Shown: positions 1 through 9,576, counted from the stretch's first letter. The stretch is DNA of 64,000 nt from Phycisphaerales bacterium (GCA_027019265.1 JALUWX010000121.1:1-64000); one strand, 5' to 3'. A program made the numbers and translations. The notes: a model not told the origin generated them from the sequence alone.

Positions 1-1950
1 GACGAGATCGTGGACAAGATCGAGCGCCGTCATCGGGTCATTGTCGAGGCGCGTGTCGCGGAACGGATCGCGGATCGGGAGCGTCAGGGGTACGTGGTCA
101 CGGCGAAGGATCGGGAACGGTATCTGGAGATCGCGAGCGCGAAGATCCGGGAGCAGACGATCCCGCACCCGCTCGTCGAGGGAGTCCCGGACGAGGTTGC
201 GTTCGAGTTGATGCGTCTCCAGGCGCGGACGGTCCCATCGATGAAGTACAGCGACCCGAGCGCGGATGTGCTCCACGAAGAGATCGACATGCTTCCGGGT
301 CTGGAAATCATCGATGCGACCCGGCGGGAATACCCGTTCGCGGAGCAGGCGGTGATCTTGGAACGTTCGAGCTTCCCCGGGCCGCTGAAGAGTGATTCAA
401 CAATCCGGGTGGTCGTGGGTGACGTGGGCTCGATCATGCTGGGTCGGGTGCGCGACAGCGTGTATCGGGAAGACGCACAGCGCCGGAGCTCGGCGATGCG
501 CCTCGACGGGGATCTGCGCGATCGGTCGTTGATGGAGGATGGGACCGATCGGGGCGCGTACATGAACAACGACCGGGTGGGGAGCTCGGGGATCGAATCC
601 GCGTTGGAGCATGAACTACGAGGACTGCGCGGGGTCCGGACGGAGCATCTTCAGACGAGAGGGGTTTCGGAGATCGATCCTTCGCCGGGTCGTGATGTGC
701 GATTGAGTGTGGACATCGCGCTGACGGCGCGTCTCCGCGCGATCCTCGATCCGAGTGTGGGGCTGACGCGCGTGCAGCCCTGGCATGCGAATGAATCGCT
801 CCCCGTGGGGACCGAACTCGACGCGGCGATTGTCGTGCTCGATGTGTCCACAGGTGAGATCGTGTCGATGGTCTCGACCCCGACCCCCCCGAGGGACGGG
901 GACTGGTCTCATTACGGGGTGCGCACGGACGAGGAGCAGGAGATTTTCGAGAAGGTCCGCTCCCCGTGGGTGAACCGGGCCGTCGAGAAGCCCTACCAGC
1001 CCGGATCCATCGCGAAAGCACTCGTGCTATGTGGTGCGGCGAAGCTCGGGAAGTACGACCAGGCGGAGCGGATCGAAGCAACAGGTCACCTGTACCCGGA
1101 TCGTCCGAACATGTTGCGATCGTGGATCTACAAGGACTACGGGATCACCCACGGGGATCAGCTCGGTCACGACCCTGACGGGACGGACGCGCTCATGGTG
1201 TCGTCGAACGTGTTCTTCTTCACCCTCGGTCAGCGCCTCGGTCCGAAGGGGATCCGTGAGGTGTACGAGCTGTTCGGGATCGGGCACGGGTACGACCTCG
1301 GGCTCGGCGCGACGTGGGCTGGTTCGCTCGGTGCGTTCGACGGGAGGGGGGGGACGGAACCCATCAGTGATTCCGACGCGATCCAGATGGGGATCGGTCA
1401 GGGACCCGTGACATGGACACCGCTCCACGCCGCGGATGCGTACGCGACGATCGCGCGGGGTGGGTTCCATATCGAGCCGTCGCTTCTCGATACCAGCGCC
1501 GCGCCGGAGGTGCGGGATCTCGGGCTCCCGTCGTGGGTGACGGCGGCCGCGCTCGAGGGATTGCACCGGGTGGTGTCGGACCCGGACTTCGGGACGGGTC
1601 ATCATGTGACGTTCGAGGGGGTGCGCGAGCCCACGTTCAATGCGCCGGGGATCAAGGTGTGGGGGAAGACGGGGACGGCGACATCGTCTCCCTTGGTCGT
1701 GGACCCGGACGGGGACGGGCCGATGGTCCCGACAACGGTGCGATCGGGGGATCACTCGTGGTACGTGTCGCTCGTCGGGGAAGAAGGGGGGGCCCCGAAG
1801 TACGCGATCGCGGTGGTGGTGGATTACGGCGGATCGGGAGGTCGGGTTTCGGGGCCGATCAACAACCAGGTGGTGCACGCGCTGGTTGCGGAGGGGTACC
1901 TGAAGGGCGCACCGTCGGTGAACGACAGCGAACTGGTGGGTGTCCCATGA
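1..1950 (+). CDS. mrdA: Penicillin-binding protein 2 (peptidoglycan transpeptidase), 5' truncated by window edge
   Basis: DD-transpeptidase of the rod/elongation complex, cross-linking peptidoglycan in the periplasm. The frame is open from base 1, so the true start and the N-terminal membrane anchor lie upstream; 649 codons are visible. Numbering from the first in-frame GTG at position 10, the three penicillin-binding motifs are present: SIAK (catalytic Ser333, Lys336), SSN (398-400) and KTGT (553-556). The stop codon overlaps the start of rodA by four bases (ATGA), the classic PBP2-RodA translational coupling of mre/mrd operons. The dimerisation part before residue 250 is less conserved and carries an Arg/Asp-rich stretch. 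The family assignment is firm; assignment to PBP2 rather than FtsI rests mainly on the RodA neighbour. Confidence 0.93.
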   Translation, partial: DEIVDKIERRHRVIVEARVAERIADRERQGYVVTAKDRERYLEIASAKIREQTIPHPLVEGVPDEVAFELMRLQARTVPSMKYSDPSADVLHEEIDMLPGLEIIDATRREYPFAEQAVILERSSFPGPLKSDSTIRVVVGDVGSIMLGRVRDSVYREDAQRRSSAMRLDGDLRDRSLMEDGTDRGAYMNNDRVGSSGIESALEHELRGLRGVRTEHLQTRGVSEIDPSPGRDVRLSVDIALTARLRAILDPSVGLTRVQPWHANESLPVGTELDAAIVVLDVSTGEIVSMVSTPTPPRDGDWSHYGVRTDEEQEIFEKVRSPWVNRAVEKPYQPGSIAKALVLCGAAKLGKYDQAERIEATGHLYPDRPNMLRSWIYKDYGITHGDQLGHDPDGTDALMVSSNVFFFTLGQRLGPKGIREVYELFGIGHGYDLGLGATWAGSLGAFDGRGGTEPISDSDAIQMGIGQGPVTWTPLHAADAYATIARGGFHIEPSLLDTSAAPEVRDLGLPSWVTAAALEGLHRVVSDPDFGTGHHVTFEGVREPTFNAPGIKVWGKTGTATSSPLVVDPDGDGPMVPTTVRSGDHSWYVSLVGEEGGAPKYAIAVVVDYGGSGGRVSGPINNQVVHALVAEGYLKGAPSVNDSELVGVP

Positions 1951-3263
1951 GCACGGTGTCGCGCGATCCCATCTGGGTTCGGTTGATCCGTGGTCAGGGG
2001 TGGGGCGCGGATTCGTTCTTCTCGTCGATCAAACTGGTGAACGCGGCGTGGCTCACGATCCTCGCATCGCTCGCGCTCACGCTCATCGGGGTGTACTCGA
2101 TCGATGTCGCGGAGTCGATGCGCTCGTCGAGCGGGGGGTCGGCGGGGTTCGCGGCCGTCGCTTTGAAGCAGCTCGTGTTCCTGATCGTGGGGATGCTTGC
2201 GTGTCTGATCGTCGCGCTCCCGCACTACAAGATCGTGGGGATGTTCTCCGGGGTCCTGTACGGGATCGGGATCGCGCTGCTCATCTTCCTGATGATCCCG
2301 GGGGTCCCGAGCTGGTTGGTGACCCCGAGAAACGGCGCGAAAGCGTGGATCAATCTGGGGGTCGCGGACTTCCAGCCCTCGGAGGTGATGAAGATCGCGT
2401 TCGTGCTGCTGACGGCGAAGTACCTCCGGTTCCGATCCCAGCATCGGAAGATCAAGGGGTTGATCGTGCCGGGTCTCATCGCGGCGGTCCCGGTCGGGTT
2501 CATCACGCTCCAGCCCGACCTTGGGACGGCGAGTCTGTTCGTCCCCGCGCTGTTCGCGATGCTCATCGCGGCAGGGGCTCGGCTCCGTCACCTGACTCTG
2601 ATCGTGCTGTGCGCGGCGCTCGCGGCGCCGGCGGCGTATCCCATGTTGCGCCCGCACCAGAAGGAGCGGATCGTCGGGATCGTGAAGCAGTTCCGGGGGG
2701 ACGACACGGGCGCGTACGACATCAACTACCAATCGACGAGGGCGCAGACCCTGATCAGCGCGGGGGGGATCACGGGGAATCCGGATCCGGCCGCTCGGGC
2801 GTTGGTGAGGTACAACGAGCTCCCCGAGGACCACAACGACATGGTGTTCGCCGTGATCGTGAACCGGTTCGGGCTCATCGGGGGGGTGTTCGTGCTGATC
2901 CTCTACGGGGTGTGGATCGGGGGGGCGCTGCTGGTCGCGGGGTCGTGTAGGGACCCGCTTGGGAGATTGATTGCGGTGGGGGTGCCAGCCTTTATCACGG
3001 CCCAGGTGATCATCAACATCGGGATGAACCTGGGGGTGCTCCCGATCATCGGGATCACCCTCCCGTTCGTGAGCTACGGGGGGTCTTCGCTCCTGACGTG
3101 CTGGTTGATGACGGGATTGATCGTGAATGTCGCGATCCACCGCCCGAGGCCGCCGTACCGGTCTTCGTTTGAATACGCTGATGATGATGGACCAGACCCA
3201 AACCAATCGACCAAACCCTACGGCCGCGCGATCGGATTCTCGGGGCGCGCCATCACCCGATGA
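1947..3263 (+). CDS. rodA: RodA, SEDS-family peptidoglycan glycosyltransferase
   Basis: Integral-membrane glycosyltransferase that polymerises lipid II during cell elongation, in complex with PBP2. The 438-residue product has about ten hydrophobic segments and SEDS signatures: GAKAWINLG near the middle, FQPSE followed by a Lys/Ala-rich helix, a periplasmic loop ending in LPEDHNDMVFAVI, and a C-terminal helix with FVSYGGSS. The start is the ATG at 1947, inside the PBP2 stop; the much longer upstream extension of the frame is antisense-like noise within PBP2. The N-terminus has an extra cytoplasmic stretch of about 25 residues before the first helix. RsmG begins one base after the stop, so the three genes look co-transcribed. 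Confidence 0.95.
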   Translation: MSTVSRDPIWVRLIRGQGWGADSFFSSIKLVNAAWLTILASLALTLIGVYSIDVAESMRSSSGGSAGFAAVALKQLVFLIVGMLACLIVALPHYKIVGMFSGVLYGIGIALLIFLMIPGVPSWLVTPRNGAKAWINLGVADFQPSEVMKIAFVLLTAKYLRFRSQHRKIKGLIVPGLIAAVPVGFITLQPDLGTASLFVPALFAMLIAAGARLRHLTLIVLCAALAAPAAYPMLRPHQKERIVGIVKQFRGDDTGAYDINYQSTRAQTLISAGGITGNPDPAARALVRYNELPEDHNDMVFAVIVNRFGLIGGVFVLILYGVWIGGALLVAGSCRDPLGRLIAVGVPAFITAQVIINIGMNLGVLPIIGITLPFVSYGGSSLLTCWLMTGLIVNVAIHRPRPPYRSSFEYADDDGPDPNQSTKPYGRAIGFSGRAITR

Positions 3264-3264
3264 G

Positions 3265-4026
3265 ATGGCGAAGATGAGCCCGACCCCCAGACCCGGCGCG
3301 TTCGACGAGATGATCTCGGAATACGGGCTGTCGCTCGAGCAGAACGAGCTCGACGGGCTCGGGAAGTACCTCGCGCTCCTCCTCGACGCGAACACGCGCA
3401 TGAACCTGACGGCGATCCGGGACCCGGACGATGCGTGGGTGAAGCACATCTTCGATGCGCTGACCCTCATCCCCGTGCTCAGCGAGCTCGGGGAGGGCGC
3501 GACGATCGTGGACATCGGCTCGGGTGGGGGGATCCCGGGTTTGCCCCTGGCGATCACCATGCCCGGGGTGTCGTTCACGCTGGTGGATGCGACGAAGAAG
3601 AAGACGGACTTCCTGCGCGATGCGGCGGAAGCGCTCAGGCTGACGAACGTGACCGTGATCTGTGGACGCGCGGAGGCGCTGGGTCAGGACCGGGGTGTGA
3701 AGACGTCGAACGGGCGCGAGGGGGGGACGCGCGAAGCGTTTGATGGCGCGATCGCGCGGGCCGTCGGTCGGATGGCGATGCTCGCGGAGCTGACGATCCC
3801 GCTCGTGAAGGTGGGGGGGCTCATCGTGATGACGAAGGGTCAGAAAGCGGATGAGGAGCTCGGGGAAGCGAAGGCCGCGCTGCACATGCTCCACACGAAC
3901 CATGTCGGGACGGTTGATACCCCGACGGGTCGGATCGTGGTGCTCGAGAAGCAGCGCACGACCCCGAGGGACTATCCGCGGCGGGATGGGGAGCCGAAGC
4001 GTTCGCCGTTGGGTGTCGGGAACTAA
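3265..4026 (+). CDS. rsmG: RsmG, 16S rRNA m7G527 methyltransferase
   Basis: SAM-dependent methyltransferase that modifies G527 of 16S rRNA. The class I SAM-binding motif I reads VDIGSGGGIPGLPLA, followed by the acidic LVDATKKK strand that RsmG uses for the adenosine moiety. The N-terminal helix includes NLTAIRDPDDAWVKHIFDAL, a family hallmark. I chose ATG 3265 because conserved sequence begins only about 11 residues later and the spacing to the rodA stop is one base; in-frame ATGs at 3181-3187 would overlap rodA and add about 28 low-complexity residues. No clear Shine-Dalgarno decides this. Length 253, slightly above the usual 210-240. A short variable insert (NGREGGTRE) lies before the GAIARAVG motif. 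Confidence 0.93.
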   Translation: MAKMSPTPRPGAFDEMISEYGLSLEQNELDGLGKYLALLLDANTRMNLTAIRDPDDAWVKHIFDALTLIPVLSELGEGATIVDIGSGGGIPGLPLAITMPGVSFTLVDATKKKTDFLRDAAEALRLTNVTVICGRAEALGQDRGVKTSNGREGGTREAFDGAIARAVGRMAMLAELTIPLVKVGGLIVMTKGQKADEELGEAKAALHMLHTNHVGTVDTPTGRIVVLEKQRTTPRDYPRRDGEPKRSPLGVGN

Positions 4027-4304
4027 TCGTGTGTGTTCAACCATTCATTGTATGTGACACAGTGCATGTTCTCGGCCTGATGCATCGCGTCGTCCAGCGA
4101 TTGGTGCCATGTATCACCGCTTCGAGTGTGCGCACGATTCCAGTTATGGAGAAAGTACCCGCCAGTGTTATGACGGTCATGAATGATCTCGAGCCAAACG
4201 ATGGGCTCTTTGTACAGATTGCTGTACGTGTGCGAGTGCGACTCTCCAAGTTCGACCCAGAGGATCGAATCTTCCATCGGTTCAAATGGCGGTGCGGGGC
4301 TCAT
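4023..4304 (-). CDS. Small orphan protein, low-GC
   Basis: Not recognised. The frame encodes 93 residues rich in His, Trp, Asn, Glu and Tyr, a composition unlike the Arg/Ala/Gly-rich noise frames around it, so it is probably real. It is clearly lower in GC than the flanking genes. It converges on rsmG, overlapping its stop by a few bases, and its ATG at 4304 shares bases with the divergent dinG start at 4303; an internal ATG at 4277 is an alternative start. There is no signal peptide or membrane segment. The product is predicted soluble and acidic. Low GC and an orphan composition suggest recent acquisition. Confidence 0.5.
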   Translation of the reverse strand: MSPAPPFEPMEDSILWVELGESHSHTYSNLYKEPIVWLEIIHDRHNTGGYFLHNWNRAHTRSGDTWHQSLDDAMHQAENMHCVTYNEWLNTHD

Positions 4305-6393
4305 GATGGATGAGAGTCTAGATCATCTGCTCGGTCCCGACGGCCCGATCGCACACCGGCTTGGCGCGGGGTATGAACCGCGCGAGGAGCAGTTGTCGAT
4401 GGCGCACGCTGTCGATGGCGCGATGGCGGCGAAGTCGCATCTGCTGGTCGAAGCGGGGACGGGGGTGGGGAAATCGTTCGCGTATTTGGTGCCGGCGATC
4501 CGTCGCGCGATGATGCACGGGGAGACGGTGGTCGTCGCGACGAACACGATCGCGCTCCAGGAACAGCTCGTCAAGAAGGACATCCCCATGCTCCTCGACG
4601 CGCTCGGGGTCGCGGAGGACTATGAGGACGGAGAATTTTCAGAGGTCGGGGTGTGCAAGCCCGTCCTCGTGAAGGGTCGCGGGAACTACGTCTCCATCCG
4701 TCGGCTCAAGCTCGCGAGCGAGCGCCGGAACAAGCTGTTGAGCGATGCGCCGTCTCGACGTTCGCTCGATGTGATCGAGGACTGGGCATACTCGACCGAA
4801 GACGGATCACTGTCGTCGCTCCCCCAGCTCGAACGCCCGGGGGTGTGGGCGCACGTGCAGTCGGACTCGGGGAACTGCATGGGTCGGCGCTGCTCGCACT
4901 ACCAGGAGTGCTTCTACCAGTCCGCGCGGCGGGAGATGGAGGACGCGAACCTGCTCATCTGCAACCACGCGCTGTTCTTCAGCGATCTGGCGCTCCGGAT
5001 GCGCGGGACGGGGTTTCTTCCGGAGTACGACCATGTGATCTTGGACGAGGCGCACGGGGTGGAGGACGCGGCCGCGGATCATTTCGGGATCTCGCTCTCG
5101 GAGGGACGTGTTGCGTTCCTGCTCCGTCAGCTGTATCAGGAGAAGAATCAGACCGGGTATCTCGCGCAGCTGGGGATGTCGATCGGGGATCTGGAGCCGA
5201 TCAACAAAGCGATCGACCTGGTGAAGCGTGCTGAGGGCGCGAGCAACGCGTTCTTCGATGCGATCCATCGAAAGCTCCAGTCGAACGAGCTCAAGAGCGG
5301 GCGCATCCTCGCGCCGAACTTCGTGGACAACCCGCTCACGATCGCGATGAACGAGCTGAGTATCCGGCTCAAGCGCCTGCGCGAGCACACGGAATCCGAA
5401 CCCGATCGGCACGAGCTCAATGCCTACGCGATCCGCGCGGCGGAGATCGGGGACGCAGCGGAGGCGCTGATCGAACAGACCATGCACGGGTGCGTGTACT
5501 GGGCGGAGTCGTCCGGGACCCCGGGTCGTGGTGGGGTTCGAGTGACGATCGCGTGCTCCCCGATCGAGGTGTCGCCGCTGCTTAAGGAGCATCTGTTCGG
5601 TGGGGAGTGCTCGGTGGTGCTCACGAGCGCGACCCTGACGACGCGCGAGGTGAAGGACGGCGAGCCCGAGGAGCACGCGGAGACTGCTTTCGCGCACACG
5701 CTCTCTCGTATCGGCGCTGAGGGGGCGCGGACCTTGCAGCTCGGGAGCCCCTTCGAGCACGCGCGTCAGGTGCAGGTGTACGTGGATACGACGGTGCCTT
5801 CGCCGTCGAGACGGGCGCTCGAACCCGGGGAGGAGTCGTTCGAGCGCGCGATCGCGTCGCGCGTGCACGACCATGTGGTCGCCACGAACGGGGGCGCGTT
5901 CGTGCTGTTCACGTCGTTCCGGTTGCTGTACCAGACGGCCGACGCTCTGACACGCCCGTTCGAGCAGCTCGGGTACCGGGTGCTGGTGCAGGGGAAATCC
6001 GGGGCGCGGACGGAGATCCTCGAGGAGTTCCGGGAGTCGGAGAACGCGGTGCTCTTCGGCGCGGCGAGTTTCTGGCAGGGGGTGGACGTGCGCGGGGATC
6101 GGCTCCGGAACGTGATCATCACGAGACTCCCGTTCGATCCGCCGGACCGACCGATCGTCGAAGCGCGCGGGGAGCTGATCAAGGAGCGCGGGGGGGACCC
6201 GTTCCGGGACGATTCGCTCCCGAGGGCCGTCATCCGGTTCAAGCAGGGGTTCGGGCGATTGATCCGGAGCGCGAGCGACTCGGGGCGCGTCGTGGTGCTG
6301 GACCCGAGGATCGTGACGACGGGGTACGGGGCGCGGTTCCGCGCGGCGATCCCCGAGGGGGTTGAAGTGATTCGGCTCGGGACTCGGGTCTGA
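4303..6393 (+). CDS. dinG: DinG/XPD-family ATP-dependent DNA helicase
   Basis: Superfamily 2 helicase of the DinG/Rad3 type (5'-3' unwinding of DNA and R-loops during repair). The 696-residue product has a Q-motif region, Walker A GTGVGKS (52-58), DEAH (248-251), and C-terminal motifs including SFWQGVDVRGD and the arginine-finger helix FKQGFGRLIRS. Between Walker A and DEAH, cysteines 192, 197 and 203 match the spacing of the last three Fe-S ligands of E. coli DinG (194, 199, 205). The position expected for the first ligand, in the KGRGNYVS stretch, is Ser131; Cys118 is nearby. ATG 4303 is preferred to the upstream in-frame ATG at 4183, which reads through the small antisense gene; 4306 is also possible. 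Confidence 0.9.
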   Translation: MMDESLDHLLGPDGPIAHRLGAGYEPREEQLSMAHAVDGAMAAKSHLLVEAGTGVGKSFAYLVPAIRRAMMHGETVVVATNTIALQEQLVKKDIPMLLDALGVAEDYEDGEFSEVGVCKPVLVKGRGNYVSIRRLKLASERRNKLLSDAPSRRSLDVIEDWAYSTEDGSLSSLPQLERPGVWAHVQSDSGNCMGRRCSHYQECFYQSARREMEDANLLICNHALFFSDLALRMRGTGFLPEYDHVILDEAHGVEDAAADHFGISLSEGRVAFLLRQLYQEKNQTGYLAQLGMSIGDLEPINKAIDLVKRAEGASNAFFDAIHRKLQSNELKSGRILAPNFVDNPLTIAMNELSIRLKRLREHTESEPDRHELNAYAIRAAEIGDAAEALIEQTMHGCVYWAESSGTPGRGGVRVTIACSPIEVSPLLKEHLFGGECSVVLTSATLTTREVKDGEPEEHAETAFAHTLSRIGAEGARTLQLGSPFEHARQVQVYVDTTVPSPSRRALEPGEESFERAIASRVHDHVVATNGGAFVLFTSFRLLYQTADALTRPFEQLGYRVLVQGKSGARTEILEEFRESENAVLFGAASFWQGVDVRGDRLRNVIITRLPFDPPDRPIVEARGELIKERGGDPFRDDSLPRAVIRFKQGFGRLIRSASDSGRVVVLDPRIVTTGYGARFRAAIPEGVEVIRLGTRV

Positions 6394-6431
6394 AACTTCG
6401 GACGTTCACCCGATCCGAATCCGAACATATC

Positions 6432-6459
6432 TTGCAAATCTGGGATCGAGCGCTATCCT
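6432..6459 (+). promoter_or_regulatory. Sigma70-type promoter for the phosphomannomutase gene
   Basis: TTGCAA at 6432-6437, a 16-base spacer, then TATCCT at 6454-6459. It lies 41 bases before the ATG at 6501, which has its own GGAGGAG ribosome site at 6486-6492. Confidence 0.6.
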
Positions 6460-6500
6460 CTGGGTTCGCTCCAGATACACACTTCGGAGGAGATTCCCCC

Positions 6501-7922
6501 ATGCTCGGACGGGTTTTCAAAGCGTACGACATCCGCGGCACCTACCCCGATTTGCTCACGGACAAGATGGCGTGGCAGATCGGGTGCGGGTCCTCGACCT
6601 ACCTGCTCGCGGACGCGGCCAGCGATGGGGACTCGACCCCGATGATGAAGAACGTCGTCGTGGGGCGCGACATGCGCACCTCGTCTCCGACCCTGCGCGA
6701 AGAGCTGATCACGGGGCTGACCTCGACGGGCGCGAGCGTGATCGATGTGGGGCTCGTGGATACCCCGATGATCACGTTCGCCGTGAACTACCTGGACTGC
6801 GCGGGTGGGATCATGATCACCGCTTCGCACAATCCTCCCCAGTACAATGGGTTCAAGATCTCGAAGCGCAAGGGCAAGCCGGTGGGCGAATCGACGGGGC
6901 TCGCTGAGATCCGCAAAGCTGCGGCGATGGTGGACAAGGGCGCTGAGCCCGATCCGGACGCGAGTGTTGAACTGCGTGACCTGTGGGAGCCTTATTCCAA
7001 GCACGTGCTCAAGTTCCTCGATCTCGGGGAGCGCGGGAAGGACAACCCGATCCGCGTCGTGATCGATGCGTCGAACGGGATGGCCGGGACGATGATCCCG
7101 AAGATCTTCGGGAAGAATGGGGAGCACATCGATGGTCTGGAGATCATCGAGATGAACTTCGACAACTCCAAGGGCGAGTTCGTCCACGAGCCCAACCCGC
7201 TCGTCGCGGCGAACCTCGCGGATCTTTGCGCGAAGGTCGTCGAGGAGGGCGCGGACCTCGGGCTCTGCTTCGACGGGGACGCGGACCGGTGCGCGGCCGT
7301 CGATGAACATGGGAACATCATCCCGTGCGACCTGATGACGGCACTCTTGGTCAAGCACTTCCTGAGCATCGCGCCCAAGAGCGCGATCACGTACGACCTC
7401 CGCTCGACGAAGGCCGTCGAGGAGGAGATCGTGAAGCACGGGGGTCGTCCCGTGAAGGGGCGCGTGGGTCACGTGTTCATGAAGCAGCTGATGGCGGAGC
7501 ACGGCGCGGTATTCGGGGGCGAGCTCTCCGGGCACTTCTACTTCAAGAAGAACTTCAACGCGGACTCGGGCGCGATCGCGATGGCGACGTTCCTCTCCGT
7601 TCTCGCGCAGAGCGGGAAGCCCCTCAGCAAGCTGATCAAGCCCCTGTGGCGCTACGTCCAGTCGGGGGAGATCAACTTCGAGAACGAGGAGAAGGACGAA
7701 GCGCTCGACGCCGTGATGGAGCACTACGCGGAGCGCGGCGAGATCGACGAGCTCGACGGGGTGACCGTTGACTGCTTCGATTCCGAGGGTTGGTGGATGA
7801 ACATCCGCAAGTCCAACACCGAGCCCTTCCTGCGCCTCAACGCGGAAGCGAAGGATCAGGAAACGCTCGATCGGATCGTTGTGGAAGTCTCACCCATGCT
7901 CGGGGACCGGGTCGATCACTGA
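6501..7922 (+). CDS. Phosphomannomutase/phosphoglucomutase
   Basis: Alpha-D-phosphohexomutase interconverting mannose (or glucose) 6- and 1-phosphates, supplying sugar nucleotides for envelope polysaccharides. The 473-residue product shows all four signatures: phosphoserine loop TASHNPP (Ser109), metal loop DGDADR (258-263), sugar-binding GGELSGH, and the phosphate-binding C-terminal loop with SNTEPFLRLN. Length and N-terminal KAYDIRGTYP fit the ManB/AlgC subgroup rather than GlmM. The start at 6501 is set by a strong GGAGGAG eight bases upstream; upstream in-frame codons lie before the promoter's -10. It is monocistronic by spacing. Confidence 0.93.
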   Translation: MLGRVFKAYDIRGTYPDLLTDKMAWQIGCGSSTYLLADAASDGDSTPMMKNVVVGRDMRTSSPTLREELITGLTSTGASVIDVGLVDTPMITFAVNYLDCAGGIMITASHNPPQYNGFKISKRKGKPVGESTGLAEIRKAAAMVDKGAEPDPDASVELRDLWEPYSKHVLKFLDLGERGKDNPIRVVIDASNGMAGTMIPKIFGKNGEHIDGLEIIEMNFDNSKGEFVHEPNPLVAANLADLCAKVVEEGADLGLCFDGDADRCAAVDEHGNIIPCDLMTALLVKHFLSIAPKSAITYDLRSTKAVEEEIVKHGGRPVKGRVGHVFMKQLMAEHGAVFGGELSGHFYFKKNFNADSGAIAMATFLSVLAQSGKPLSKLIKPLWRYVQSGEINFENEEKDEALDAVMEHYAERGEIDELDGVTVDCFDSEGWWMNIRKSNTEPFLRLNAEAKDQETLDRIVVEVSPMLGDRVDH

Positions 7923-8017
7923 TTGGAACCCATCTCCGACGGGGTTCCGGGTCTGATCCTGAAGGATTGGATGGAGAAATCGGACCCGCCTTTGGGGCGG
8001 ATGTCGTGACGTGCCGA

Positions 8018-8023
8018 TATCCT
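8018..8023 (+). promoter_or_regulatory. -10 hexamer immediately before the NTPase start
   Basis: TATCCT ends five bases before ATG 8029. No Shine-Dalgarno is visible. The geometry would give a leaderless or near-leaderless transcript. No good -35 is present. Confidence 0.45.
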
Positions 8024-8028
8024 GTGGT

Positions 8029-9576
8029 ATGAACCTCGCGCAGTTCTTCGAGCATTGGCAGATCACGGAGAACCCCTTCCGGGGGGAGGAAGCGCGTCAC
8101 GACGCGATCTTCGCGCGGATGGGCGCATCGACCCCGGAATCGGGTTTGCCCGGGGCGAGCACCCACTCGGACTTTGAGAAGGTCCTGGGTGATCTCGATG
8201 CGCCGAGTACATCAATTGTGTTCGGGGAGAAGGGCGCCGGGAAGACAGCGATGCGCCTCCAGCTGGCCGCGCATATCGGGGCGCACAACAACGCGAGCGG
8301 GGACCGGAAGGTGTTCCTTGTGCCGTACGACGATCTGAACGCGCACCTGGATCACTTCGCGCGGTTCAGCGCCGACAAATCGAAGGACAACCCTTTCCAG
8401 TCCATGCGCCTCGTGGACCATCTCGACGCGATCCTGTCCATCGGGACGGGGCGCGTAGTGAACGCGTTGCTCCCGGGTCCGGACCATCCGCCGGCAGCGA
8501 AGCTCGGGGATGAGTGCGTGCGCGTCGCGCGGAAGATGCCCGGGATGCTTCGCCGGGACCTGCTCCTGCTCCAGGCGCTGTACGACACGAACGATCCGAC
8601 GGGGGCGCGGACCCAGCGCCTCGCGAAGCTGCTGAGGCTCCCGAGCGGGGGGCATTCGGCGCTGACGATCATCGCGCTCTGGCTCGGGTGGATCCCGAGT
8701 GTCGCGCTGTTCGTGTGGGTGTACTTCTTCCTTGATCTGGAGGGGTGGGTCCTGAACGCGGGTCAGCTCGGTGCGGGGGTGCTGTTGATCCTCTGGATGG
8801 CGCTGCTTGTGAAAGCGCACTTGCTCGATCGGTTGGTGCTCGCGCGCCTCGCTGGGAAGGTGTCGCGTCAGCTCCGGATGGTTCCGAGGGGGAGCCGTGG
8901 CGCGTTGGGATCCCTCGCGCGTCTCCCGAGGAGCGTGCTCGGATCGGGTGAGCTCCCGATCACGGATAGCGACGAGCAGCGCTACGAGATGATCGCGCGT
9001 CTCCGTCGCGTCATCAACGAGTTCGGGTTCTCCGGGATCCTGGTCGTGATCGATCGTGTGGACGAGCCCACGCTCGTGCACGGGGACCCGGAGCGGATGC
9101 GTTCGATTATCTGGCCTCTGATGAACAACAAGGTGCTCCAGCTCACGGGGGTCGGGTTCAAGATGCTTCTCCCGATCGAGCTGCGCCACGCGCTGTTCAA
9201 GGAATCGAGCGCGTTCTTCCAGGAGGCGCGGCTCGACAAGCAGAATCTGATCGAACGCTTGTCGTGGACGGGCGCGATGCTGTACGACCTGTGCAACGCG
9301 CGACTCGCGGTGTGTCGGGAGGCGCACGTCGAACCGATCGCGCTCGTGGATCTATTCGAGGAGGACGTGTCCCGTCAGGACGTGGTCGAGGCGCTGGGCG
9401 CGATGATGCAGCCGAGGGATGCGTTCAAGTTCCTGTACCGCTGTCTGAGCGAGCACTGCGCGAACGTGACGAGCGACGAGGGGAAGTGGCGCATCGCGCG
9501 GCACGTCCTTGAGCAGGTGCGCAAGGAAGAAGCGGATCGGGTCATGCAGCTCCAGCGTGGGATCAGGCCGGCATGA
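8029..9576 (+). CDS. Membrane-inserted P-loop NTPase, KAP-like
   Basis: The 515-residue product has Walker A GEKGAGKT (66-73), then two hydrophobic segments near residues 211-235 and 247-264, then a Walker-B-like strand GILVVIDRVDEP near 337-348. Transmembrane helices inserted between Walker A and Walker B are the hallmark of KAP-family NTPases (established knowledge); membership here is inferred from architecture, not alignment. The N-terminus FFEHWQITENPF resembles the start of planctomycete AAA-type proteins. Its stop overlaps the next gene's ATG (ATGA), so the NTPase and an FkbM methyltransferase are translationally coupled. Function unknown; energy-dependent membrane organisation or a signalling/defence role are possibilities only. 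Confidence 0.7.
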   Translation: MNLAQFFEHWQITENPFRGEEARHDAIFARMGASTPESGLPGASTHSDFEKVLGDLDAPSTSIVFGEKGAGKTAMRLQLAAHIGAHNNASGDRKVFLVPYDDLNAHLDHFARFSADKSKDNPFQSMRLVDHLDAILSIGTGRVVNALLPGPDHPPAAKLGDECVRVARKMPGMLRRDLLLLQALYDTNDPTGARTQRLAKLLRLPSGGHSALTIIALWLGWIPSVALFVWVYFFLDLEGWVLNAGQLGAGVLLILWMALLVKAHLLDRLVLARLAGKVSRQLRMVPRGSRGALGSLARLPRSVLGSGELPITDSDEQRYEMIARLRRVINEFGFSGILVVIDRVDEPTLVHGDPERMRSIIWPLMNNKVLQLTGVGFKMLLPIELRHALFKESSAFFQEARLDKQNLIERLSWTGAMLYDLCNARLAVCREAHVEPIALVDLFEEDVSRQDVVEALGAMMQPRDAFKFLYRCLSEHCANVTSDEGKWRIARHVLEQVRKEEADRVMQLQRGIRPA

